Assembly: GCF_000768355.1 (NCBI RefSeq)
Contig: NZ_AVPU01000001.1
Coordinates: forward strand, 124,001-188,000
Reading direction: 5' to 3'
Length of the DNA: 64,000 bases
Source of the DNA: Lysobacter daejeonensis GH1-9
Lineage (GTDB): Bacteria > Pseudomonadota > Gammaproteobacteria > Xanthomonadales > Xanthomonadaceae
This document shows, piece after piece, positions 43,320 through 51,977 of this stretch; position 1 is the first letter of the stretch, and the number at the start of each line of letters is the position of its first letter. Under the pieces are notes generated by a model. It saw only the letters and a program-made list of their open reading frames with translations, did no database searches and was not told the DNA's origin. The position numbers and the translations under genes are program-made.

Positions 43320-45838
43320 CTAACCACGCGCCTTGGAGAACCGTTGCAACACCTCCGCCAAGCCTTGGCGAACCTGTCGGTATTCCCCCCACGGATGCGT
43401 CGACATCCTTGCCATGCGTCGGGGCGCTGAAGTCAGGTCATATGCGCCGCCCCCCTTCACGCGACCCAATTCCTCCCACTTCAGCGGCATCGCAACCGGG
43501 GCCCCTTCGCGCGCCCGTAGCGAGAACGACGCCACGCTGGTCGCCCCGCGCCCATTGCGTAGGTAGTCGATGAAGATGTGTCCCCTGCGGAACTTCTTGG
43601 TGGCCGTGGCCACGAACGCCAGCGGGTCCATCGCCACCATCGACTCGGCGAACGCATGGGCAAACGCCTTCACCCGTGACCACTCGCAGGCGGGCTTGAG
43701 CGGTACGAACACATGCAGCCCCTTGCCTCCCGAGGTGCGCACGTAGGAAACCAGCTCCAACCCCCGCAGCCGATCCCGAACCTGACGGGCCGCTTCCACG
43801 ACGCGTTGCCACGGCACGTCCGGGCCCGGATCGAGGTCGAAGACCATGCTGTCTGCCTGATCTGGCGCGCTGGCCAGTGCACCCCACGGGTGGAACTCCA
43901 GCGCATTGAACTGGACCAGTTCCAACAGTCCCGCCTCGTTGCCGACCACCAGGTAATCGGCGCGAGTGCCACCGTCTTCCTTTAGCGTGACTGCGTGCAC
44001 GTGCTCCATGCCGGAAGTGTGGTGCTTCTGGAAGAAACAGGGCCGCTCTGCTCCCTGCGGGCAGCGCACCACAGACAACGGCCTGCCCTTGATCTCCGGC
44101 AGCAGCCATGGCGCCATGGTGCGGTAGTAGCGGAAGACGTCTGCCTTGGTGAATCTGGTGCCCGTGAATACAACCCGCTCGGGATTGGTCAGTTCGACTG
44201 GCGGCGCCGATGTCTTCCTGCGACGGCGCGTTGGGGGCACGGCTGTCTCCAGTGTGCTTGCAGTGGCCCCCTTGGCTTGCAGATCCGTAGCCGTCCTGTC
44301 GCGGTGGATCGTCTTGAACACAGGCTGGCGCAGCAGCCCTTGGTTGCCGAGACCGTGGTGGAATACTTCCGCGACCCACGTGGGCCGAACCCAATGTGCC
44401 CGGCACAATTCAGGGTCGTCCACGTCCACCTGCACCGTGGGCTTGGCGCGGGTCGATTTGGACAGCTGTGCAACCAGCGCTACCAGCTGATCGTGGCTCA
44501 TCCCCGTCCCTACCCGCCCGGCGTAGCGCCAACCATGGTCCGCATCCGGTGAGGCCAACAGCAGCGCCCCCAGTCCCTCGCGGTTGCCTTTGGGCAGCGT
44601 GTAACCCACCACCGCGAACTCGTCCGAATCTCGTTGCTTGATCTTGCGCCACGTGTCGCCACGTCCGGAGTGGTAAGGCGCATCGGCGCGCTTGGAAATG
44701 ATTCCCTCCAGCCCGCGCTCCACCGCCATCGCCAATGCGTGTTCACCGTTGCCGATGACGTGCGTGCTGTAGGCCAGGTGTCCCGGCGGATGCTTCAGGA
44801 TCTCCGCCAGCAGCAGCTTGCGCTGGTACTGCGGGCTACGCGACACATCCACGCCGTCCACCTGCAGGACGTCAAACAGCACGTAGGTCAGCGTTGCGTT
44901 CTTTTCCCCCGACAGCGTGGCCTGCAGCAGCCCGAAGTCTTCCTGGCGACCGGAGCCTGCGATCAGCTCGCCGTCCAGCACCGCGTCGGCAAGATCCAGC
45001 GCCTGCAATGCCGCCACGATCTCCGGCACCTTTGCCGTCCATTCGCGTTCGTTGCGTGACCACAACCGCACCTTGCCCCACCGATCTGGGCGATCAGGCG
45101 ATAGCCGTCCCACTTGACCTCATGCAACCAATCCTCACCGGCGGGCACGCGATGGAACAGCTTGGCCAGTTGGGGCGGGCGGAACGCGGGACGGTGGTGC
45201 CCAGCCCTCGCGCCATCCAGCTTGGCGGCACGCTTCGCCCAGCGATGCGGCGCGACGAGTTCCTTGGACTTGCGCGTGGTCTTCCGGGCTGGCCGTCGCA
45301 CCACGGTGCCCGGTGGCGCAGCGACGTCGTCCAGCAGGTCGTCGGCCTCGCGGGGGGCGGCATGCTCATCCGCATCCTTGAACAGCAGCCATTGCGGCTG
45401 GCGGTCCGCCTTATGCGTGCGTACCAGTTGCCAGCCGCCCTTCATCTTGTCGCCGAACAGCTCGAACCGCAGATGCCCCTTGACCAGTTGTGCCTCCGGG
45501 TCGCCATCGGTCGTCCACACGCCGCGATCAAACGTGGCCACGTGGCCGCCTCCGTACTGGCCCTTGGGGATGTTGCCTTCGAAGTCGGCATAGGCAACGG
45601 GATGGTCTTCCACCTCCGCCGCCAATCGTTTCACGGCCGGATCGAAACTCGGTCCCTTGGGCACCGCCCAGCTCTTCAACGTGTCGCCTACCTGCAGTCG
45701 GAAATCGTAATGGCGGTGACTGGCATGGTGCAGTTGCACCACGAAGATCGGGCGTTCACCACGCGCAGCCCGCCGATCCGCCGACGGTTCCGGCGTCCGG
45801 TCGAATTGGCGCTTGCGACGGTAGTGCTGCAGGCCCAC
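43320..45838 (-). pseudogene. ligD: Multidomain DNA ligase D (PE-LIG-POL), split by a one-base frameshift
   Basis: Reading from GTG 45838, the phosphoesterase domain (FVVQLHHASHRHYDFRL; NIPKGQYGGGHVATFDRG) runs into the ligase domain at WLHEVKWDGYRLIAQI, with the catalytic Lys. The frame is then lost; the next frame continues GKVRLWSRNEREWTAKVPEI, the rest of the ligase, and the polymerase domain (TNPERVVFTGT; MVFDLDPGPDVPWQ). The change lies at the C run 45076-45079 (GGGG on the coding strand), where five G would restore one continuous protein of about 840 residues. A sequencing or assembly error is as likely as a real mutation. It is downstream of ku with a 3-bp gap and would complete a bacterial end-joining system. 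Confidence 0.9.
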
Positions 45839-45841
45839 GGT

Positions 45842-46786
45842 TCACCCTTTCGCTGCCGTTCGGGGGGCGCGTTTGGCCGGCGCCTTTTTCGCAGGTTTCG
45901 CCGTGGCCGGCTTGCGCGCCGTAGATTTGGCCGCGCTGGTCTTGCGGGCGGGCGCCTTGGTCGTCGTCTTCTTGGCCGGCGTGCGCTTGTTGCTGTCCAG
46001 GCTCTTCTGCAGCAAGGCCATGAAGTCCACCACGTTGGTCGTGGCGTCGTGCCGTTCGTGGGGCCCTTCCTCGGCGATCCGCGTGGTGGCGCCCTTGGCC
46101 TTGATTCGCTTGCGGATGATTGCCTCCAGCCGCTTGCGGAACTCGTCGTGGTAATCATCGGGCTGCCACTTCGCAGCCATGGATTCGATCAGGCTCTTGG
46201 CCATCTCCGTCTCCTTGGCGGTGATGCGGAAATCGGCGGCCTTGCCCGAAGGCAGCTTGTACTCATCCGGCTCCACCAGTTCCTGCGGGTAGCGCAGCAT
46301 CATCAGCACCAGCGCATCGCCCTCGGGGATCACCGCACACAAGTACTCACGGGTGCGGATCACCACGCGGGCCACGCCCACCTTGCCGGTGTTCTTCAGG
46401 GTTTCGCGCAGCAGCACGTAGCCCTTTTCGGCCTTCTTGCCAGGCACCAGGATGTAGGGCTTCTCGTAGAAGCGCAGGCCGATCTCGTCGCGGCCGACGA
46501 AGGCCTCCACGTCCACCGACTCGTGGGTCGCCGGGGCGGCGGAGGCGATGTCCTCCTTTTCCACCACCACATAACTGCCCTTGTCGTACTCGAAGGCCTT
46601 GATGATGTCCTTCCAGGGCACTTCTTCGCCGGTTTCGGCATTGACCCGTTCGAAGCGGATCGGCTTGCGATCGCGCGAGTCGAGCATGCGAAAGCTGAGG
46701 TCGACCTTGCGCTCGCCGGACATCAGCGAAACAGGAATGTTGAGCAGGCCGAACGACAAGGTTCCTGACCAGATCGGGCGGGCCAT
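45842..46786 (-). CDS. ku: Ku DNA end-binding protein
   Basis: The 314-residue protein starts MARPIWSGTLSFGLLNIPVS, the standard bacterial Ku opening, and keeps the bridge and core motifs (FYEKPYILVPGKKAEKGYVL; MLRYPQELVEPDEY). After about residue 255 it has a long Lys/Ala/Pro-rich tail (KKTTTKAPARKTSAAKSTAR), typical of Ku proteins that contact DNA through the tail and recruit LigD. It binds double-strand ends as a homodimer. It is first in a ku-ligD operon. Confidence 0.95.
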   Translation of the reverse strand: MARPIWSGTLSFGLLNIPVSLMSGERKVDLSFRMLDSRDRKPIRFERVNAETGEEVPWKDIIKAFEYDKGSYVVVEKEDIASAAPATHESVDVEAFVGRDEIGLRFYEKPYILVPGKKAEKGYVLLRETLKNTGKVGVARVVIRTREYLCAVIPEGDALVLMMLRYPQELVEPDEYKLPSGKAADFRITAKETEMAKSLIESMAAKWQPDDYHDEFRKRLEAIIRKRIKAKGATTRIAEEGPHERHDATTNVVDFMALLQKSLDSNKRTPAKKTTTKAPARKTSAAKSTARKPATAKPAKKAPAKRAPRTAAKG

Positions 46787-46924
46787 GGGGCAGCTCCGGG
46801 CAGTGGTTACCCCCGAATCTTCACGCTTGGGAAGGGAAACCCACGTGAATTTCCGACATCACGCCCCGATTTCGGACCGGCAACACTGGTTGAACAGCGC
46901 CGTCCCTGCAGGCAAACGCGCGAC

Positions 46925-47365
46925 TCAAACCGCGTTCGCGGATAGCGGAGACCAGGCCTGTCGCGTACCAAGCAGATGGAGCGTGCCAATCACCAGGCAA
47001 ATGCCGGAGCTCCACCACCAGAAGGCGACGCTGCGCTCACCCGGCGCGAACATCGCCAGCCCCAGTCCCGCGAATCCGCGTAGCAGATAGACCGCGGTAA
47101 TGGCACACAACATCCAACGAACGAAGGGGAGCCTGCCGATGACGCCCGCCCCGGACAGCGCGTAAAGCGACCAGGCAGCAAGCACGGCCGCAATGCCTAG
47201 GGTGATGAGTGCAGGCTTGGGGCTGCCGGCCTCGGCCAGCCGCGCCATGCCCTCGCCTGCGCCAAAAAAACGGTACCACGGCGCGCCAAAGGCGATGCAA
47301 GCCAGGTGGAGGGCCGCTGCGATGGCGCTGAAAAGAGCGCCCAGAAGCAAGTACGGGTGCGTCAT
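46925..47365 (-). CDS. Small four-helix membrane protein, unknown function
   Basis: ATG 47365 (MTHPYLLLGALFSAIAAALH) gives 146 residues with four hydrophobic helices (SAIAAALHLACIAFG; LITLGIAAVLAAWSLYALSG; FVRWMLCAITAVYLLRGFAG; WSSGICLVIGTLHLLG). Residues RFFGAG and ARLAEAG between helices are the only polar signature. I do not recognise a named family. It is transcribed leftward, away from the L,D-transpeptidase remnant upstream of it. Confidence 0.7.
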   Translation of the reverse strand: MTHPYLLLGALFSAIAAALHLACIAFGAPWYRFFGAGEGMARLAEAGSPKPALITLGIAAVLAAWSLYALSGAGVIGRLPFVRWMLCAITAVYLLRGFAGLGLAMFAPGERSVAFWWWSSGICLVIGTLHLLGTRQAWSPLSANAV

Positions 47366-47425
47366 GTCGCCATCATCCAGCAGCGAAGAAACAAGTCTGC
47401 ATCGCATTCCTCCATGACTGTGGGA

Positions 47426-47695
47426 TCAGGGGCGGATCTCGATGGGCATCCCGGCAGCGACAGCCTGCCAGACCATCTCCATGTGGTCATTGCTCAGGGC
47501 TACGCAACCGTTGGTCCAAACCGGAAACTCAGTGACGGCCCGATTCTGGCGATAGAGATATAGCCGCCGCTCGCTCTTGTCGACCAGCACGAGGTCAGCC
47601 TGCGGCACTTCGCCGCCAACGCATTTGGACGAAAGCAACAGCAGGCAAGCCAAGGCGAAGCTGGGAACCAGTGAGGACGGCATGCCGTTACGCAT
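47426..47695 (-). pseudogene. L,D-transpeptidase remnant (YkuD) lacking its middle
   Basis: ATG 47695 gives an 89-residue frame with a signal-like start (SSLVPSFALACLLLLSSKC). It reads VLVDKSERRLYLYRQNRAV, the first strands of a YkuD domain, then jumps directly to WTNGCVALSNDHMEMVWQAV, the catalytic-Cys end. The segment of about 75 residues that carries the HG motif is absent, with the frame kept. The protein would not fold as an active transpeptidase. A longer GTG start at 47734 does not change this. Confidence 0.75.
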
Positions 47696-47758
47696 AGCAA
47701 ATTCCGTGATTTTCAACCGTCCGTTGGTGCCCACGTGGTTGCGGCATAAGTGAGGGGA

Positions 47759-48202
47759 CTACAGCTCCAAGTCCATCTTATGGCCCGGGGGCAGCGCCTG
47801 CCATTGCCGGTCAAGATCGGCGATGCGTTGACGCACGGCCGCAATGTCGTCCCGAGTCACAGCCAGTGGCGGGCAAGACCGCGCTCGACAGGTGACCTGG
47901 TACATCGCCAGCATGTCCTCGGGCGTGCTGGTGCCACCGGACCAGGCGTCGCCCTGAAATACCTCGACCAGCCGTTCCACGCCGTCGCTCTCGGGCTCGC
48001 TGCCCATCTGGAACGTGGCACCCTCCCCATCCCGGACCCGACCGAGGAAGCCGCGGCGTTGCAGGGTGCTCTCAACCGCGTAATGCACCATGTCGTGCGG
48101 GATGATCCGCTGTTTTGGACAATCGACGGTTTCCGTCGCGCTGCCGCGACGGACCAGCATCTGGTCGTACTTCCCTGAGCCTTTGATGAAGGTGAGCTTC
48201 AT
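47759..48202 (-). CDS. Hypothetical protein, 147 residues
   Basis: ATG 48202 (MKLTFIKGSGKYDQMLVRRG) is preferred over ATG 48214. The protein is soluble and hydrophilic, with a pair of His in RIIPHDMVHYAVEST and a C-terminal helical part (DDIAAVRQRIADLDRQWQAL). No motif or family is recognised. Base composition is close to that of the chromosome, and no attC site borders it. Confidence 0.7.
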   Translation of the reverse strand: MKLTFIKGSGKYDQMLVRRGSATETVDCPKQRIIPHDMVHYAVESTLQRRGFLGRVRDGEGATFQMGSEPESDGVERLVEVFQGDAWSGGTSTPEDMLAMYQVTCRARSCPPLAVTRDDIAAVRQRIADLDRQWQALPPGHKMDLEL

Positions 48203-48245
48203 GGTGGACCGCAATACCCCTTCCTGACGGCGTCGTGGCCTGGCT

Positions 48246-48641
48246 TCAGACCATGCCGCGGAGCTTGGCGGTGATATAGGGGGCCGTCAACGTAGCCAAC
48301 AGCACTACAGACCAGAGGTTGCCGTCCTTGAACATATATGCCTCGAAGATGACCGGCCAAGGCTTGCCCTGCACGCGACCGAATGCTAGCTCGAAGGCAA
48401 GCGTAAGTGCCAGCCAACCCACGCCGATGCCGATGAGCTGCCTAGGCGTGTTCGCCCTCAACCAGGGCAAGGTGAGGAAGGCGGTCAAAAAAATGAAGAC
48501 GGACAGCAAGAAGCCGCTCAAGAGCAGACCGTAATGCTTACCCAGATGAGGAACGAGAAAGGCCTCGCGCAGTGCGCCATTGGCAACGGCCAACACCAGG
48601 ATGACGAGCCAGGCCAGAACCGATTTGCCCGCGAGCGTCAT
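48246..48641 (-). CDS. Small membrane protein, unknown function
   Basis: ATG 48641 (MTLAGKSVLAWLVILVLAVA) gives 131 residues with four hydrophobic helices (LLLSGFLLSVFIFLTAFLTL; LIGIGVGWLALTLAFELAFG; WSVVLLATLTAPYI). A charged AREAFLVPHLGKHYG-type loop follows the first helix. No family recognised. It marks the left limit of clearly chromosomal DNA before the cassette array. Confidence 0.7.
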   Translation of the reverse strand: MTLAGKSVLAWLVILVLAVANGALREAFLVPHLGKHYGLLLSGFLLSVFIFLTAFLTLPWLRANTPRQLIGIGVGWLALTLAFELAFGRVQGKPWPVIFEAYMFKDGNLWSVVLLATLTAPYITAKLRGMV

Positions 48642-48684
48642 AACCTGCCCTACCCTCCGTGCCTGCGCCGTGCCCTCGTGCCGG

Positions 48685-49011
48685 TTACCTGTCGAGCTCG
48701 CTGGACACATATGCGGCTATCTCTCTGGTGTTCCTGACAAACTCTGCCTCCAGATCAATCTCGCACTTGTTTGCCAAAACAAGAATCGACCACAAACAGT
48801 CAGACAACTCATGGCCGAGCTTTGCCTTGCAGTCATCGATAGTCCGGACGCCGGCGTTTGCCTGAATCAGTTTTGCCAGGTCCCCCACGTCCCCTACGAA
48901 GCCAAGCGCAAGCTCCCCTATGGTCCAGACGCGCCCATGCCTCTTGATCTCCAGCTGTTCGTAGAGTTCGTTTAGCTGTAGTGCAGACTTTTCAAGGTCG
49001 CTGAAGTTCAT
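48685..49011 (-). CDS. MazG-like nucleotide pyrophosphohydrolase
   Basis: ATG 49011 (MNFSDLEKSALQLNELYEQL) gives 108 residues. The pattern ELALGFVGDVGDLAKLI followed by KLGHELSDCLWSILVLA resembles the all-alpha NTP pyrophosphohydrolases (MazG/dUTPase type), with the acidic metal-binding residues in GDVGDL and HELSD. It would hydrolyse a non-canonical or excess nucleotide. Codon use is less GC-rich than the surroundings. It lies just beyond the leftmost attC, so it is probably the last cassette of the array; its own attC is not clear. Confidence 0.75.
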   Translation of the reverse strand: MNFSDLEKSALQLNELYEQLEIKRHGRVWTIGELALGFVGDVGDLAKLIQANAGVRTIDDCKAKLGHELSDCLWSILVLANKCEIDLEAEFVRNTREIAAYVSSELDR

Positions 49012-49019
49012 GTAGCTCC

Positions 49020-49074
49020 GTCTAAGAATCAAGTAGGACCGAGAAACCACTTCGGTTTGAATGGACTGTTAGCC
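49020..49074 (-). other. Integron attC site 1
   Basis: On the minus strand the site starts GGCTAAC (R'', 49074-49068), holds a partly palindromic centre (AAACCGAA ... TCGGTCCT), and ends CTTAGAC (R', 49026-49020). The stop of the cassette gene to the right lies inside R''. This is the most divergent of the clear sites. Confidence 0.65.
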
Positions 49075-49632
49075 GCCACTGCGCTGCCCATTGGGTGCCG
49101 GTTGCTCCGGATACTTACTCAGCAGCTCCTGTAAGGGCGGGACGTCGTAGAGCGCACGCTCTTGGTCTGTAATGCTTCGGTCGATGGGGACCAGAAGTTC
49201 GTTGCCGGTGGACTGATCCATGACGCGGTTTGTGCCGTAGCGCTGGAGCCCCTTGGTGAAGCTAAGGTACCGATCGATCGAGGCGGCGACCAGATACTTT
49301 GCATCCTTTACGCCGCCCGCCATCGCCTCCTTGAACAAGAAGTGCGCGAGTAGATAGTTTTCTGCGCTCAAGCTCTGAAGCTTGCCATCGCAAAAAGTCA
49401 GCCCGGTGTGCTGGAGCACAATGCCGGCATTGAACTTGTCTTGAGGAGTAGTGGCGCCACCGGCCGCGAGGATCTCGAGTACCTTTTCTCTCCGCACGTC
49501 GTCGGAGCGACTGTCAGCGCCGCCGGCACGGACTGCCTGGTCCTCCGCTGCCAGTTGCGCCAGCTCTGCGTCATCGGCCCTGGCCGGAAGCGAAAAAACC
49601 ACAAGAAGAAGCAGCGAAATCAGCTTTGACAT
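49069..49632 (-). CDS. Cassette-encoded exported protein, unknown function
   Basis: The 187-residue product has a signal peptide (LISLLLLVVFSLPARA) and a mature part with helical repeats (NAGIVLQHTG; AENYLLAHFLFKEAMAGG; AASIDRYLSFTKGLQRYGTN). The RYGTN-PLY pattern near the end is like that of several cassette and DUF6624-type proteins, but I cannot assign it. Its TAA stop is the TAA of the attC core, typical of integron cassettes. Confidence 0.75.
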   Translation of the reverse strand: MSKLISLLLLVVFSLPARADDAELAQLAAEDQAVRAGGADSRSDDVRREKVLEILAAGGATTPQDKFNAGIVLQHTGLTFCDGKLQSLSAENYLLAHFLFKEAMAGGVKDAKYLVAASIDRYLSFTKGLQRYGTNRVMDQSTGNELLVPIDRSITDQERALYDVPPLQELLSKYPEQPAPNGQRSGG

Positions 49633-49654
49633 GGCGCTCTAAATGGTTGGTGAT

Positions 49655-49714
49655 GGCTAATGCTTGAATTAAGTCGAGCTGGGAAGCGGCTTCGGCTTGA
49701 ATGAATGGTTATGC
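49655..49714 (-). other. Integron attC site 2
   Basis: The minus strand reads GCATAAC (R''), then TTCATTCAAGCCGAAGCCGC, a palindromic centre, and ends ATTAGCC (R'). Sixty bases. It overlaps and encodes the tail of the DUF2306 gene. Confidence 0.85.
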
Positions 49715-50304
49715 GTTCTGGCGAACGCCAACTCCGCGACGAGCAGGTTTGGAGCCCAGCAGAGCCAAGCAATTAATGGATAAGAAAGCTCAAATGGAAT
49801 GCCGGCGAGCATTGAGGATGGCAAGTAGACGCGCAAGGTAACGCCGGCGAGCGTGAGCGAGACATTGCGGACGATCCATTTGCGGTGCTCCTGCACGTCG
49901 CCTCTCCGGATTGCCAGGAAAGCGTACATGCCTGTAACTAGCCAGCATGCCGCGAGGCAGGCAAAGCCCACCTTTGCAACCAGGCCGCCGAAGGCAAATG
50001 CCGACATGTACAAGCCAGACAGGCCGCCTAGAGCAACGCCAACGCCGAGATAAGTTCGGCCAATGAAGCGGTGCAGTCGAGGGCGACTGCTCCGAAGCCT
50101 ACTGGAGAACTGAAATGGGCTGAGTGACAGGGCAACAAGAGACGAAAATACGTGTATGTAAATGCCTGCCTTATGGGCGAGAAAATTGAGCTTCATATCG
50201 GGATGGACCAGAGATCCCAACGGCATAAAGCCATAAGCGAAGACAACGTAAGCGGCGACGCCAAGGGCGAGAATGTAGAACCAAATTGTGCCGAACAGTT
50301 TCAT
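49669..50304 (-). CDS. DUF2306 membrane protein in integron cassette
   Basis: ATG 50304 (MKLFGTIWFYILALGVAAYV) gives 211 residues with about six helices. The order of FLAHKAGIYIHVFSSLVALS, RSSRPRLHRFIGRTYLG and AIRRGDVQEHRKWIVRNVSL, with conserved His in each, is that of DUF2306 (predicted membrane proteins, some heme-binding). The last residues HNHSFKPKPLPSST are translated from attC site 2, a hallmark of cassette genes with no stop of their own before attC. The start overlaps the upstream decayed gene by ATGA. Confidence 0.85.
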   Translation of the reverse strand: MKLFGTIWFYILALGVAAYVVFAYGFMPLGSLVHPDMKLNFLAHKAGIYIHVFSSLVALSLSPFQFSSRLRSSRPRLHRFIGRTYLGVGVALGGLSGLYMSAFAFGGLVAKVGFACLAACWLVTGMYAFLAIRRGDVQEHRKWIVRNVSLTLAGVTLRVYLPSSMLAGIPFELSYPLIAWLCWAPNLLVAELAFARTHNHSFKPKPLPSST

Positions 50305-50750
50305 GGGCGTACTACGCTTGAATTGAACCAATTGAACGCAGACGTAATGTCGTCCACGTACTTGAACGAATTGATCGTCCAGCCATCTGCCCCACGGTAG
50401 AGAATGAAGCGCCATACCATCGCATGCTTCTCAAACCGCTGGAGATAGATAACCTGGGCCAAGGAGTCATCAACCGTGTCGTTACGAAGAAGCTCATAAC
50501 CGATGCTCTTTCCAGAACGAGCGAGCAGCATTGGCTGCTGCAACTCAACCTGGCCAAGAAGTGCATCAACTTCCGCTGGAGGTACTACGGTATACGGCTA
50601 GATCAGTTCAAGCCCCCTCGAACGTCACCTGAAACGACATGCTTCATGACCTTGTCGGTCACGGCAAGTGCAGCATCGCCGCTTTCAAGCTTGGCAGCCA
50701 TTACCCCGGGGCGCAACCAACAGTGCCGCCACCAGAAACACCAACCTCAT
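50301..50750 (-). pseudogene. Decayed exported protein gene in the same cassette
   Basis: From ATG 50750 a signal peptide reads MRLVFLVAALLVAP, then a frame change near a C run leads to MAAKLESGDAALAVTDKVMK and VVSGDVRGG; a second change in a G run leads to LELI, then an in-frame TAG, then PYTVVPPAEVDALLGQVELQ and onward to the stop at 50301. Two indels in homopolymers and one nonsense codon are needed to explain it as one protein of about 150 residues. The intact 80-codon remainder (from ATG 50543) may still be translated. Unknown function. Confidence 0.65.
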
Positions 50751-50770
50751 TTACCATTTCCTTCCAGTAC

Positions 50771-50830
50771 GGCTAGCACCAGAATTAGGCCGAGCCGCAA
50801 AGCGGCTTCGGCTCGAGTGAATTGTTAGGG
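50771..50830 (-). other. Integron attC site 3
   Basis: The minus strand reads CCCTAAC (R''), AATTCACTCGAGCCGAAGCC, a central hairpin, and ends GCTAGCC (R', degenerate). Sixty bases, the same plan as site 4. Confidence 0.85.
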
Positions 50831-50840
50831 CGCGCCTGCG

Positions 50841-51332
50841 CTACGAGCGGAGCCATTGACGCATCTCCGGGTATACCGATGCACCGTGCGCGCATGTATC
50901 TTCCGCCACGACCGTCATGCCTGACTGTGCCAAGCCAAAGGCGCCGGGGTAGACGCCAAGCGAGAAAGTGGAAATTAGCCTATCTGATGCGCCGTGATAC
51001 CCGCCGCAATGAAACAGCACGGCGGGGTCCAGTTGCAGATGGCGAACAGCGGCATAAGCCCAAGCCGTTGCCTCGGCTTCGGTCGCGTATGTAGCAGGCT
51101 CGGGCAACTCGACCCCGTCGCTCAGCATCGAACGTAGCGATGAGGGAACCGTTGCAATATGCCCAGCTTCGTGCAGCAAGTCGCCCGGCCATGTGAGGGA
51201 CGCGGGATCATAAACGAGCTGGCCGCTAGTGATACGCACACCCGGAAGAAATGATGAGTCTGGAACAACGCCCTCGCTGGTCTCGATGCCGATGTTGTTC
51301 AAGAAATCTACGATCTTGGCAAGAACTGTCAT
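50841..51332 (-). CDS. Cassette-encoded HExxH (HEAGH) putative zinc metalloprotease
   Basis: The 163-residue protein contains LTWPGDLLHEAGHIATVP: the zincin motif HEAGH lies near residue 54 and the mixed helix around it fits. A candidate third ligand is the Glu in TEAEATAWAYAAVRHLQLDP, the gluzincin type spacing being only approximate. The rest (SDRLISTFSLGVYPGAFGLA) is not recognised. There is no signal peptide. The gene lies between attC sites 3 and 4 with a UAG stop 10 bases before site 3. Confidence 0.8.
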   Translation of the reverse strand: MTVLAKIVDFLNNIGIETSEGVVPDSSFLPGVRITSGQLVYDPASLTWPGDLLHEAGHIATVPSSLRSMLSDGVELPEPATYATEAEATAWAYAAVRHLQLDPAVLFHCGGYHGASDRLISTFSLGVYPGAFGLAQSGMTVVAEDTCAHGASVYPEMRQWLRS

Positions 51333-51362
51333 CTGGGTAGTCGCTACGGTGTTTAACGCGGG

Positions 51363-51422
51363 GTCTAACGCCTGAACTAAGCCGAGCCGCGAAGCGGCTT
51401 CGGCTTGATTGAATTGTTAGTC
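51363..51422 (-). other. Integron attC site 4
   Basis: The cleanest site: minus strand GACTAAC (R''), AATTCAATCAAGCCGAAGCC, loop, GGCTTAGTTCAGGC and GTTAGAC (R', consensus GTTRRRY). Sixty bases. The stop of the gene to the right is in R''. Confidence 0.92.
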
Positions 51423-51884
51423 GCCGGAAGTCCCGCTAAGGGCTGCCTTGATCTTAGCTTCGTCGACGTACTTGATGAAGTTCTGCGATTCGGCAGCAAC
51501 ATTCTGGTCTGCGAGCAGCGTGGTCATGGCGATCTCGCCTAGCACCTTGAAGCTACTGCCGAGCGTGTCCGCGCCCTCGTATTTGACAGCCTTGACAGTC
51601 TGTTCCTTGCAAGAGTCTGTCAGAAGCGTTTCGAAAACCTTTCCGGCTTGCTTTGCAACTTTCGCCCGGTCGGCATCACTAACCTCGCCTAGCGAAGCAG
51701 CGCTCGGATGAACTGAGATGACCGTAAAGATCCATTGCGCAAGGAGAACCTTATCTCCATCACTAGTCCGCTCAACGAGGCACTTAGCCAGGTCGTCACC
51801 ATAGACGCCAGCATGTACAGGGCCCGGGTTCAACGAGGCGAGCGAAAGGAGAAGAAGAGCGGTTAGACCCAGGGACGCACGCAT
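51417..51884 (-). CDS. Cassette-encoded exported protein, unknown function
   Basis: The 155-residue product has a signal peptide (LGLTALLLLSLASLNPGPVHA), then an all-alpha mature protein with two Cys (LAKCLVERTS; TDSCKEQTVK) that could form a disulfide. No family recognised. Its stop (TAA) is in the R'' of attC site 4 and site 5 lies upstream, so it is one complete cassette. Confidence 0.8.
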   Translation of the reverse strand: MRASLGLTALLLLSLASLNPGPVHAGVYGDDLAKCLVERTSDGDKVLLAQWIFTVISVHPSAASLGEVSDADRAKVAKQAGKVFETLLTDSCKEQTVKAVKYEGADTLGSSFKVLGEIAMTTLLADQNVAAESQNFIKYVDEAKIKAALSGTSGD

Positions 51885-51916
51885 TGATTACTCCTATTAG
51901 AGATGGTGATAGCGGC

Positions 51917-51973
51917 AGCTAACGCCTGAACTAAGCCGAGCCGCGCAGCGGCTTCGGCTTGAATGAACTCTGC
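51917..51973 (-). other. Integron attC site 5 (R'' degenerate)
   Basis: The minus strand ends GGCTTAGTTCAGGCGTTAGCT, with R' GTTAGCT consensus, and has the central palindrome, but the R'' end reads GCAGAGT instead of RYYYAAC. The site may be inactive. Confidence 0.75.
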
Positions 51974-51977
51974 CCCT

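Noticed and set aside
45113-45113. GTG 45113 as the start of a separate short LigD
   Set aside because: The frame begins inside the ligase domain, after the catalytic Lys, so it is the tail of a frameshifted gene rather than an independent ligase.
48638-48690. Candidate sixth attC at the left of the MazG-like gene (TCATAAC ... GGTTACC)
   Set aside because: The ends resemble core sites, but the inner part has direct rather than inverted repeats and cannot form the attC hairpin.
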